Shown here one piece after another: positions 8,166 through 15,213 of a stretch of 52,139 nucleotides of DNA. Every line of letters begins with the position of its first letter. Within the stretch, counting starts at the first letter, position 1. Both the position numbers and the translations under genes were made by a program. Source of the DNA: an uncultured Clostridium sp. GTDB taxonomy: Bacteria > Bacillota > Clostridia > Lachnospirales > Lachnospiraceae. A model generated the notes under the pieces. The model saw only the letters and a list, made by a program, of their open reading frames with translations, made no database searches and had not been told where the DNA came from. The stretch spans positions 1-52,139 of the forward strand of contig CABQJA010000001.1 of the NCBI GenBank assembly GCA_902464345.1, written 5' to 3'.

Positions 8166-8560
8166 ATAGAACCGGAAATACAAGTAAGTGTAGAACCGAG
8201 GATAGAAGCAGGAAGCCGCACAGAAATAGAAATCAGGGGAGCACGATCATAGAGGTGACATTAATTATGAGTCTGGTTCTGGTTGTGATTTTTCTGATAC
8301 TGACCATGCTGCTTGGCGTGTGGAAGCAGGCAGAGGCACATGCAGATATGATGACTGTGGAACAGGACGAGACTGCACAGCAGGATCATGAGATTTGTAC
8401 AGAGGTTGCCGGGGATCGGATCATATATTCAAAAAAGGTATGTGTGGAGCTGGTGCGGGGATACGCAGTTAAGAGCAGAGAGTACCAGATTGAGCGGAAT
8501 ACAGAGACAGAGCAGCGCTTAAGGAGGTGGCAGTTATTTGGAAACCTGTTATCAGACTGA
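8162..8560 (+). CDS. TadE-like pseudopilin
   Basis: Short pseudopilin of 132 residues. A 26-residue very basic leader ends NRNQG; mature sequence STIIEVTLIMSLVLVVIFLIL follows, with glutamate at +5, and then a soluble tail of about 80 residues. GTG 8162 follows AGGTGGG about 9 bases upstream. The leader repeats the DRSR and RNRN words of the preceding 36-bp repeat peptide, so the gene start has probably grown from, or been trimmed by, that repeat. The 3' end overlaps the FHA gene by 23 bases. Likely a minor pilus tip or priming subunit. Confidence 0.8.
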   Translation: MNRTGNTSKCRTEDRSRKPHRNRNQGSTIIEVTLIMSLVLVVIFLILTMLLGVWKQAEAHADMMTVEQDETAQQDHEICTEVAGDRIIYSKKVCVELVRGYAVKSREYQIERNTETEQRLRRWQLFGNLLSD

Positions 8561-9896
8561 AGGTTTTCGGCAGTATATGGTTCTGAAGGGAGAAAGTAAG
8601 GATGTCGATGACTTTCAATTAAATATGTTGATGCGATATGAAGGAAGTGGATTATTGCCATTAGAAATCCAGGGCTGTGACGGACAGTTTCAGATCGCAT
8701 ATGATACCAAGGGGACACAGACATTATCACAGATGAGTGAAGAGCAGGAGCTTGACTTTCCTGTATTGCGGCAGCTGTTTACAGATTTATGGAACTGCTA
8801 TAAGGAGATGGAAGAATATCTGCTCCCTTTGGAGGGGATTCTGACAGCACCGGAGATGATATATTACCATGCCGGAAAAAGGCGGTTTCGGTTCTGCTTT
8901 CGGATGGGAGGTCAGGGGGAGTTTCATGCCTCTCTGATCATGCTGGTGGAGTTCTGCATGAAACACACCCGGCATCAGGATACGGAAGCCGTTATGTATA
9001 TATACGGATTATACCGGCTGTTACAGGAAGAAACAGCCGGTATAGAAGAGGTACAATGCTTTCTGGAGAATATGGAGAAGCAGATGAAGAAGGAACCGGA
9101 TGATATAGGTCTTGTTATGAACGCAAAGAGGAGTAATGAGCCGGAAAGAGAAGAAATCGGAAAAACAGAGGGACCGGATGCAACACAGAGGGCAGAAAGG
9201 ACGGAGGAGATAAGCAGAGAAACCGATGGGAAAAAGGTATGGATATACAGAATACTCACCGGATTTTCTCTGATTGCTGTCGTCATTTATGCTTGGCGAT
9301 ACTGGGTGTTTCTGGGTTATGACCGCGATTGTAAATTTATGATATTCAGCATGATCCTGTTTTTATTTTTCCTTTACAGTACGATAAAACTCCGGCGCAG
9401 GCAGAATAGACATAAGGTTCAACAGAGGGCAGAGGAGTCCGGAGAAGAAAGACGGGAAAAAGAAAAAACGGGAGAGGGACTCCATAGATCGGTGGTAGAG
9501 CTGGTGGAGCCATTATCCGGAGAAACCGGTGTTATAGGGAGAATATATGATGGGGAGACCGGGCTGATACAGGTGACCGGGCAGGATGCGTGGCAGCTAA
9601 AGGGAGCGGGAACGCAGGATATTTTGTTGAAGGCACTGCCCGGAATCATTGGTCGATCCAATCTGGCTGAGTACCCATTGGAGGAAACGGGGATTAGTCG
9701 GAAGCACGCCCGTGTATTTCAGCAGGATGGTGAGCTTTATATCGAGGATCTGGCATCTACAAATGGTACCTACTGTAATGGCAGACGGATCTCCAGAGGG
9801 AAACCGGTGCGGCTGGAAGAAGGTACCAGACTGGTGCTGGGAGCAAACCATTACATTGTTGAAAAGGTTAAGAAACATTGTGGGAGCAATGTCTGA
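8538..9896 (+). CDS. DUF6382-FHA domain protein of the Tad locus
   Basis: A 452-residue protein with an N-terminal domain like DUF6382 (about residues 1-180), a charged linker, two close membrane helices (about 235-252 and 262-280), a second linker and a C-terminal FHA domain (about 365-445). FHA landmarks are visible: GIIGRSN, GISRKHARV and LASTNGTYCNG, that is the conserved G, R, S-x-x-H and N-G residues. FHA domains bind phosphothreonine, so this protein may place the pilus machine under Ser/Thr kinase control. A Hanks-type kinase is encoded at 22991. TTG 8538 is preceded by a very strong AAGGAGGTGG. Last gene of the operon. Confidence 0.85.
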   Translation: METCYQTEGFRQYMVLKGESKDVDDFQLNMLMRYEGSGLLPLEIQGCDGQFQIAYDTKGTQTLSQMSEEQELDFPVLRQLFTDLWNCYKEMEEYLLPLEGILTAPEMIYYHAGKRRFRFCFRMGGQGEFHASLIMLVEFCMKHTRHQDTEAVMYIYGLYRLLQEETAGIEEVQCFLENMEKQMKKEPDDIGLVMNAKRSNEPEREEIGKTEGPDATQRAERTEEISRETDGKKVWIYRILTGFSLIAVVIYAWRYWVFLGYDRDCKFMIFSMILFLFFLYSTIKLRRRQNRHKVQQRAEESGEERREKEKTGEGLHRSVVELVEPLSGETGVIGRIYDGETGLIQVTGQDAWQLKGAGTQDILLKALPGIIGRSNLAEYPLEETGISRKHARVFQQDGELYIEDLASTNGTYCNGRRISRGKPVRLEEGTRLVLGANHYIVEKVKKHCGSNV

Positions 9897-9917
9897 AAAT
9901 TAAGAAAACAATCCGGC

Positions 9918-9939
9918 GGGGCAGTTGCTTTTATGCCCC
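9918..9939 (+). terminator. Possible hairpin after the Tad operon
   Basis: GGGGCA (9918-9923) pairs with TGCCCC (9934-9939) around a 10-base loop. No clear T run follows, only CTTTCC. The loop contains the -35 hexamer of the next promoter, so this may be a weak terminator or simply a dyad over the promoter. Confidence 0.35.
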
Positions 9940-9953
9940 CTTTCCGCTATAAT
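9925..9953 (+). promoter_or_regulatory. Sigma-A-type promoter for the flavodoxin-dnaX operon
   Basis: TTGCTT (9925-9930), a 17-base spacer and TATAAT (9948-9953). The expected start of transcription is near 9960, about 60 bases before the GTG at 10023. It is the only strong promoter seen ahead of dnaX-ybaB-recR. Confidence 0.7.
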
Positions 9954-10022
9954 AAGATGGAGTGTTTGTGTATTGAAATATGATGATTCATACAGGAAAA
10001 GAAGTACAAAGGAGCGGTTCTG

Positions 10023-11018
10023 GTGAAGATAAACATCTATTATGGCGGACGGGGTCTGATTGAGGATCCTACGTTATATGTCATTGGGAAAATAACAGAA
10101 GTATTAGAAGAGCTTCGTGTAGATGTGAGAAGATATAATCTGTACGAGGATAAGAATGCGATAGCAACTCTTCCGGCGACATTGAAGGATGCAGATGGAG
10201 TAATTCTGGCCGTTTCGCTTGAATGGTTTGGAATTGGTGGATATATGCAGCAATTCCTGGATATGTGCTGGTTGTATGGAGACAAAGAGAAGATTGCGAC
10301 ACTTTATATGCTTCCGGTTGTTATGGCAACCACATACGGAGAACGGGATGCAGAGACCTCTGTGGTAAAGGCCTGGGAAACACTTGGAGGAACAGCCTTA
10401 AAGGGACTGACCGCATATGTGGAAAATCATACGGAGTTTGAGACCTCTGCGACATATCGGACACTGATCGAGAAGCAGGCAGAGAATTTATACCGGGCGA
10501 TTCATCAGAAAACACCGGTATTTCCGAATAGTAATGTTGCAGTCAGAGAGAATGTATCACGGACAAAGACCATTGATCTGACACCACAGGAAAGTGAGCA
10601 GCTGTCCCGATTTGTATCGGATGATGCATATGTAAAGCAGCAGAAGAAGGATATTGAAGAATTATCTGCAATGTTCAAGTCTATGCTGGGGGATGAACCA
10701 CAGGAGAAGGAAGGCGAGTTCATCCGGGAATTCCGGACAAACTATTATCCGCTTGCGGATTTTTCGGCGAAGTATATTATTATTATACCGGATCGGGAGT
10801 CTACCTTATCAATTGAGGTAAACCCGGAGGGCATTAAGTGCTGGTATAGTGATGATACGGAAGCAGATGTGGTAATGCGGGCAGAAACAAAGGTATTAAA
10901 AGCAATTTTGCATGGCAAAAATACATTCCAGAGGGCATTTATGTCCGGCGAGATAACAGCAAAGGGGAATTTTAAGACCCTGCGTATGTTAGATCAGATA
11001 TTTCGGTTTCGATATTAA
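10023..11018 (+). CDS. Flavodoxin-like protein with C-terminal SCP2-like domain
   Basis: 331 residues. The N-terminal part (about 1-165) has a flavodoxin/NADPH-reductase-type alternation of strands and helices: KINIYYGGRG at the start, ADGVILAVSLEWFGIGGYMQQFLD in the middle and LPVVMATTYGERD. The C-terminal about 95 residues (TNYYPLADFSAKYIIIIPD onward, ending GNFKTLRMLDQIFRF) look like an SCP2 sterol-carrier fold, a hydrophobic-ligand pocket domain. A linker with an acidic helix joins them. Whether it binds FMN is not evident. GTG start 8-9 bases after AAAGGAG. It is co-directional with dnaX, 26 bases upstream, and probably co-transcribed. Confidence 0.7.
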   Translation: MKINIYYGGRGLIEDPTLYVIGKITEVLEELRVDVRRYNLYEDKNAIATLPATLKDADGVILAVSLEWFGIGGYMQQFLDMCWLYGDKEKIATLYMLPVVMATTYGERDAETSVVKAWETLGGTALKGLTAYVENHTEFETSATYRTLIEKQAENLYRAIHQKTPVFPNSNVAVRENVSRTKTIDLTPQESEQLSRFVSDDAYVKQQKKDIEELSAMFKSMLGDEPQEKEGEFIREFRTNYYPLADFSAKYIIIIPDRESTLSIEVNPEGIKCWYSDDTEADVVMRAETKVLKAILHGKNTFQRAFMSGEITAKGNFKTLRMLDQIFRFRY

Positions 11019-11044
11019 CAGTCAGCAGATAGGATGTGAATGAA

Positions 11045-12646
11045 ATGTCATATAAAGCGTTATACCGTAAGTGGAGACCGGATACATTTGAGGAAGTAAA
11101 GGGCCAGGAGCATATTGTAACGACATTGCGGAATCAGATCACGCATGACCGGATCGGACACGCATATTTGTTCTGCGGAACAAGAGGTACCGGAAAGACA
11201 ACCGTAGCGAAGCTGTTTGCGAAGGCAGTGAACTGTGAGCATCCGGTAGATGGAAGTCCGTGTGGAGAGTGTGCGAGCTGCAGATCGATCGCAGAAGGCT
11301 CGTCTATGAATGTGATCGAGATCGATGCTGCATCGAACAATGGTGTTGATAATATCCGGGAGATCCGGGATGAGGTGCAGTATTCACCGACTGAAGGAAA
11401 GTATAAAGTATATATTATAGATGAGGTGCATATGCTCTCGATCGGAGCATTTAATGCACTGTTAAAGACACTGGAGGAGCCGCCGTCTTATGTGATTTTC
11501 ATTCTGGCAACTACAGAATCACATAAGGTTCCGATTACGATTTTATCCCGTTGTCAGAAATATGATTTTCGTCGGATTACGGTTCAGACGATTTCGGATC
11601 GGCTCATGGACCTGATGAACCGGGAAGGTGTATCGGTTGAGAAAAAGGCGATTGATTATATTGCCAAGGCTGCAGACGGTTCCATGCGAGATGCATTGAG
11701 TCTGCTGGATCAGTGCATAGCCTTTTATCTGGGCGAGACCCTGACCTATGAGAAGTGTCTGGATGTACTGGGAGCGGTTGATACAGAGGTATTCATCCGG
11801 TTGTTAAGTACCGTGGAAGAAAAGAATGTAGACGGAGCGATCGCATTAATTGATGAGATTATCTGGCAGGGGCGGGAGCTTGGACAGTTTATCCTTGACT
11901 TCACATGGTTCATGCGGAACCTGTTACTGTTAAAGAGCTCCGCAAATGCGAGAGATATGTTGGATCTGTCAAAGGAGAATCTGGATGCCATGGAGCAGAT
12001 GGCAGCGAAGGTATCTCTGGATGAGCTGATGCGGTACATCCGTATTTTTTCGGAACTTTCGAATAATATTAAATATGCAAGTCAAAAACGGGTAATACTG
12101 GAATTAGCAGTCATTAAGCTGTGTGTTCCGGAGATGGAACAGAATTATGATTCTATTATTCAGCGTATGGATGATTTAACCAGACGGCTGGATCTGATAG
12201 AGAAGAGTCCGCCGAAGCAGGTGGTGGGGAATGTAGTGCAGACAGCAGCGACAGAATCGAATGGTGCCAAAGAGCCATCTGAAGCGGAGCTGGTCAAAGC
12301 ACTTCCGGAAGCAACCCTGCAGGAGCTGAAAAGCATAGCGGCACATCTGCCGGTGGTTTATGAGAAGCTGGAGCCGGCACTAAGAACATTATTACAGATG
12401 TCAGATGTGCGGGTGGATAAAGAGCATATGTCAATTGTAATTCTGCTGGATGAGACCAATCAGGGACTTCTGGCAGAAGGTGGAGAAGATCAGGAAGCAA
12501 TCCGGGAGGCCTTTGTGCAGGCTTCTGAACGGAATCTGACGGTGGAATTTCGAAAGAAGTACCAGAACAATGCCGGGCAGCAGGATCTGATCCGATTGAA
12601 TATTTTTGAAGAAATGAATATTCCAGTGGAATATGATGATAATTAG
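11045..12646 (+). CDS. dnaX: DNA polymerase III subunit gamma/tau
   Basis: Clamp-loader ATPase subunit of the replicative polymerase. The start is set by the family N-terminus MSYKALYRKWRP at ATG 11045; a GTG at 11036 is in frame but adds non-conserved residues. Walker A GTRGTGKTT is at about residues 45-53. The zinc-binding cysteines lie in CEHPVDGSPCGECASC (64, 73, 76, 79), followed by DEVHMLS (Walker B) and the SRCQKYDF sensor region. Domain III continues to about residue 360 and a variable tail ends at 533. This is a short tau-like length typical of Clostridia, and no slippery A/T run for gamma formation was noticed. Followed 12 bases later by ybaB. Confidence 0.97.
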   Translation: MSYKALYRKWRPDTFEEVKGQEHIVTTLRNQITHDRIGHAYLFCGTRGTGKTTVAKLFAKAVNCEHPVDGSPCGECASCRSIAEGSSMNVIEIDAASNNGVDNIREIRDEVQYSPTEGKYKVYIIDEVHMLSIGAFNALLKTLEEPPSYVIFILATTESHKVPITILSRCQKYDFRRITVQTISDRLMDLMNREGVSVEKKAIDYIAKAADGSMRDALSLLDQCIAFYLGETLTYEKCLDVLGAVDTEVFIRLLSTVEEKNVDGAIALIDEIIWQGRELGQFILDFTWFMRNLLLLKSSANARDMLDLSKENLDAMEQMAAKVSLDELMRYIRIFSELSNNIKYASQKRVILELAVIKLCVPEMEQNYDSIIQRMDDLTRRLDLIEKSPPKQVVGNVVQTAATESNGAKEPSEAELVKALPEATLQELKSIAAHLPVVYEKLEPALRTLLQMSDVRVDKEHMSIVILLDETNQGLLAEGGEDQEAIREAFVQASERNLTVEFRKKYQNNAGQQDLIRLNIFEEMNIPVEYDDN

Positions 12647-12658
12647 GAGGATGTAAAA

Positions 12659-13015
12659 ATGGCAAAACGTGGTGGTGGATATCCCGGAGGAATGATGCCG
12701 GGAAATATGAACAATCTGATGAAGCAGGCACAGAAGATGCAGAAGCAGATGGAAGAGGCAACAAAGGAGCTGGAAGAGAAGACCTATGAAGCAACTGCAG
12801 GCGGCGGAGTCGTAAAGGTAGTTGTGAATGGCAAGAAAGAGATTCAGTCGATTGAACTGGACGAAGAGGTTGTTGACAAGGATGATATTGAGATGCTGCA
12901 GGATCTTATTATTGCGGCAGTTAACGAGGCACTTCGGGCACAGGAAGAGGATTCCAATAAGGAGATGTCCAAGATCACAGGTAATATGGGTGGACTGGGA
13001 GGCTTTCCGTTCTAG
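12659..13015 (+). CDS. YbaB/EbfC nucleoid-associated protein
   Basis: Small DNA-binding dimer of 118 residues. It has a Gly/Met-rich N-terminus (GGGYPGGMMPGNMNNLMKQ), a long helix with QKMQKQMEEATKELEE, the beta signature TAGGGVVKVVVNGKKE, and a C-terminal helix before a Gly-rich tail. The ATG follows TAGGAGG at 7-8 bases. The classic dnaX-ybaB-recR order supports the call and a shared transcript. Confidence 0.95.
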   Translation: MAKRGGGYPGGMMPGNMNNLMKQAQKMQKQMEEATKELEEKTYEATAGGGVVKVVVNGKKEIQSIELDEEVVDKDDIEMLQDLIIAAVNEALRAQEEDSNKEMSKITGNMGGLGGFPF

Positions 13016-13017
13016 TC

Positions 13018-13617
13018 ATGAATTATTATGGTAATGAGATTAATAATTTAATAGAACAGTTATCTCATTTGCCGGGAATTGGCGGTAAGTCAGCACAGCG
13101 ACTGGCATTTCATATTATTGATATGCCGATGGAGCAGGTGGACCAGCTGGCTAATACCATTCAGACGGCAAGGAAGAATGTCAAGTATTGCAGTACCTGT
13201 TATACCTTGACGGACAAGGAGATATGCCCGATCTGTGCATCGCCGAACCGGGATCACAGCACCATCATGGTGGTGGAGGATACCAGAGATCTGGCCGCGT
13301 ATGAACGTACCGGTCGCTATAATGGTGTTTATCATGTTCTTCATGGAGCACTGGATCCTGCGATGGGGAAAGGACCGGAGGATATCAAATTAAAAGAGCT
13401 GCTGGTGCGTCTGCAGAATGAAGAGGTAGAAGAGCTGATCATAGCAACCAATTCAGATGTTCCGGGTGAAGCAACGGCTATGTATATCAGTAAGCTGGTG
13501 AAACCGTCCGGAATCAAAGTCAGCAGGATTGCCAGCGGAGTACCGATTGGCGGGGAGCTGGAATGTATTGATGAAGTAACTCTGTTCCGTGCATTAGAAG
13601 GCAGAGTTTATTTATAA
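13018..13617 (+). CDS. recR: Recombination protein RecR
   Basis: RecFOR-pathway protein that loads RecA at single-strand gaps. It has an N-terminal helix-hairpin-helix (LIEQLSHLPGIGGKSAQRLAF), a C4 zinc finger CSTCYTLTDKEICPIC (about residues 58-73), the Toprim domain with MVVEDTRDLAAYE, and a C-terminal Walker B-like region. 199 residues is full length. The ATG lies two bases after the ybaB stop, so translation is probably coupled. Confidence 0.97.
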   Translation: MNYYGNEINNLIEQLSHLPGIGGKSAQRLAFHIIDMPMEQVDQLANTIQTARKNVKYCSTCYTLTDKEICPICASPNRDHSTIMVVEDTRDLAAYERTGRYNGVYHVLHGALDPAMGKGPEDIKLKELLVRLQNEEVEELIIATNSDVPGEATAMYISKLVKPSGIKVSRIASGVPIGGELECIDEVTLFRALEGRVYL

Positions 13618-13643
13618 AACATAAGAAAGAGAAGGTGGTTCGT

Positions 13644-14720
13644 ATGAAGAGAATAGGAATGTTGACCAGTGGTGGAGATTGTCAGGCATTGAACGCAACC
13701 ATGCGGGGAGTTGTCAAAGGATTGTATGGCTCTTTTAAGGATGTGGAGATATACGGATTTCTGGAAGGCTATAAGGGCTTGATGTATGGGAATTACAAGC
13801 AGTTAAAGGCCGAAGATTTCTCAGGTATTCTGACACAGGGCGGTACGATACTGGGAACCTCCAGACAGCCGTTTAAGTTAATGCGGCAGCCGGATGCCAA
13901 TGGCATGGACAAGGTAAAGGCAATGAAGGATACCTATAAAAAGCTGAAGCTGGACTGTCTGGTTGTTCTGGGTGGAAACGGTTCACAGAAGACGGCCAAT
14001 CTGTTAAGCGAAGAAGGATTAAATGTCATCGGATTACCGAAGACCATTGATAATGATTTATGGGGCACAGATATGACATTCGGTTTCCAGAGTGCAGTAG
14101 ATATTGCGACAGATGCAATTGATTGTATTCATACGACAGCGGCTTCTCATGGCAGAGTCTTTATTGTAGAGATCATGGGACATAAGGTAGGATGGATCAC
14201 ATTATATGCCGGTATTGCCGGTGGTGCGGATATTATTCTGATTCCGGAGATTCCGTATGATATTAAGAATGTCTGCAAGGCATTGGACAGACGTGCACAG
14301 CAGGGCAAGCGATTCTCTATTCTGGCAGTTGCAGAGGGCGCTATTTCAAAGGAAGTTGCTTCTCTGCCAAAGAAGGAGCGAAAGGCAATTCTGGAGAATC
14401 CGAAGTATCCGTCTGTAGCATATGAGATTGCAGAACAGATTAAGTCTTATGGCGGACAGGAGGTCCGGGTAACCGTTCCGGGACATACACAGAGAGGTGG
14501 AAGTCCATGTCCATATGACCGTGTTTTATCAAGCCGTTTTGGTGCAAAGGCAGCAGAGCTGATCAAAGAGGGCAAGTATGGAGAGCTTGTTGTATTGAAG
14601 AATGATGAGGTAACCTCCATTCCGTTGTCTGAATCAGCAGGAAAGTTAAAATATGTTTCACCGGAGGACAGCATTGTACAGAATGCAAGAATGTTAGGTA
14701 TTTCCTTCGGTGACGAATAA
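13644..14720 (+). CDS. 6-phosphofructokinase (group III type)
   Basis: Phosphorylates fructose 6-phosphate to the 1,6-bisphosphate in glycolysis. ATG 13644 lies behind GAAGGTGG and begins MKRIGMLTSGGDCQALNATM; the in-frame GTG at 13635 is part of that site. Conserved elements are GGDCQALN, the substrate loop PKTIDND (catalytic aspartate at 136) and VPGHTQRGG. Two phosphoryl-donor positions are mixed: glycine 113 where PPi enzymes have aspartate, and lysine 133 where classical ATP enzymes have glycine. The usual metal-binding aspartate before that glycine is asparagine 112 (GGNGS). Donor specificity (ATP or PPi) therefore cannot be read off safely. Confidence 0.9.
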   Translation: MKRIGMLTSGGDCQALNATMRGVVKGLYGSFKDVEIYGFLEGYKGLMYGNYKQLKAEDFSGILTQGGTILGTSRQPFKLMRQPDANGMDKVKAMKDTYKKLKLDCLVVLGGNGSQKTANLLSEEGLNVIGLPKTIDNDLWGTDMTFGFQSAVDIATDAIDCIHTTAASHGRVFIVEIMGHKVGWITLYAGIAGGADIILIPEIPYDIKNVCKALDRRAQQGKRFSILAVAEGAISKEVASLPKKERKAILENPKYPSVAYEIAEQIKSYGGQEVRVTVPGHTQRGGSPCPYDRVLSSRFGAKAAELIKEGKYGELVVLKNDEVTSIPLSESAGKLKYVSPEDSIVQNARMLGISFGDE

Positions 14721-14737
14721 GATAAAATAGCAACAAA

Positions 14738-14800
14738 TCACCCTCCATGCATACAATATTCTGTAAGAGATGATTCTGGAATCAGAATGCAGGAGGGTGA
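14738..14800 (+). promoter_or_regulatory. Hairpin sequestering the ribosome binding site of the next gene
   Basis: TCACCCTCCATGCAT (14738-14752) is complementary, with a single bulged base, to ATGCAGGAGGGTGA (14787-14800), which contains the AGGAGGGTGA ribosome binding site of the gene starting at 14803. The enclosed 34 bases hold a smaller stem (TGATTC/GAATCA, 14771-14784). The fully formed structure would hide the ribosome binding site. There is no T run, so it is not an obvious terminator for the phosphofructokinase gene. Confidence 0.6.
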
Positions 14801-14802
14801 AT

Positions 14803-15192
14803 ATGAGTAGTTTTCAGGATTATTTACAGCAGGCATCTCAGAAGCTGTGGCCGGATAAATTCAATCTGGATCAATTAGAAATGTCGGAAGAAGATGCCTA
14901 TCAGGATTATGAAAGAATGAAACGCATGTATCCGAGAGAAGCCAGATTTATAGCCGCCATGGTGGAGGATATGTGCGATCAGTTAGAATATGAGGGTAGT
15001 CCGATGTTTGATGAACAGCCGGATGCTGTCAGCATCTATCGGATGGCGGAAGAGGTCTGGATTCGTATGAAAGGACGGGATGCAGGGAGTCCCAAGCCGG
15101 ATGATCCGGTGATACAGCTTTCCCTGATTTTAATATGTAACGAATTTCATATGCGTCGGTGTCGGTATCGACAGAGGAGACGACTTTTTTAG
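14803..15192 (+). CDS. Conserved-looking protein of unknown function
   Basis: 129 residues, cytoplasmic, rich in acidic and aromatic residues in the N-terminal half (SSFQDYLQQASQKLWPDKF; AYQDYERMKRMYPREARF) and ending in a very basic tail RRCRYRQRRRLF. No signal peptide, membrane helix or known motif was seen. ATG 14803 is chosen because AGGAGGGTGA ends two bases earlier; an earlier in-frame ATG at 14770 lies inside the leader hairpin. It precedes the large anchored protein by 21 bases and may share its transcript. No function is proposed. Confidence 0.75.
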   Translation: MSSFQDYLQQASQKLWPDKFNLDQLEMSEEDAYQDYERMKRMYPREARFIAAMVEDMCDQLEYEGSPMFDEQPDAVSIYRMAEEVWIRMKGRDAGSPKPDDPVIQLSLILICNEFHMRRCRYRQRRRLF

Positions 15193-15213
15193 GATATATT
15201 CGGGAGCAACGAA

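Noticed and set aside
7868..8221. Minus-strand frame of 117 residues rich in Leu/Phe/Ser repeats
   Set aside because: It is the reverse reading of the 36-bp repeats and of pilin gene ends; no ribosome binding site and no coherent domain.
11045..12646. Programmed frameshift in dnaX giving gamma
   Set aside because: No slippery A-run with downstream stem was seen at the usual place, and the frame runs through to the end without disruption.
12294..12794. Minus-strand open frame of 166 codons across dnaX and ybaB
   Set aside because: Overlaps two well-supported genes; its Pro/Ser/His-rich sequence has no recognisable motif.
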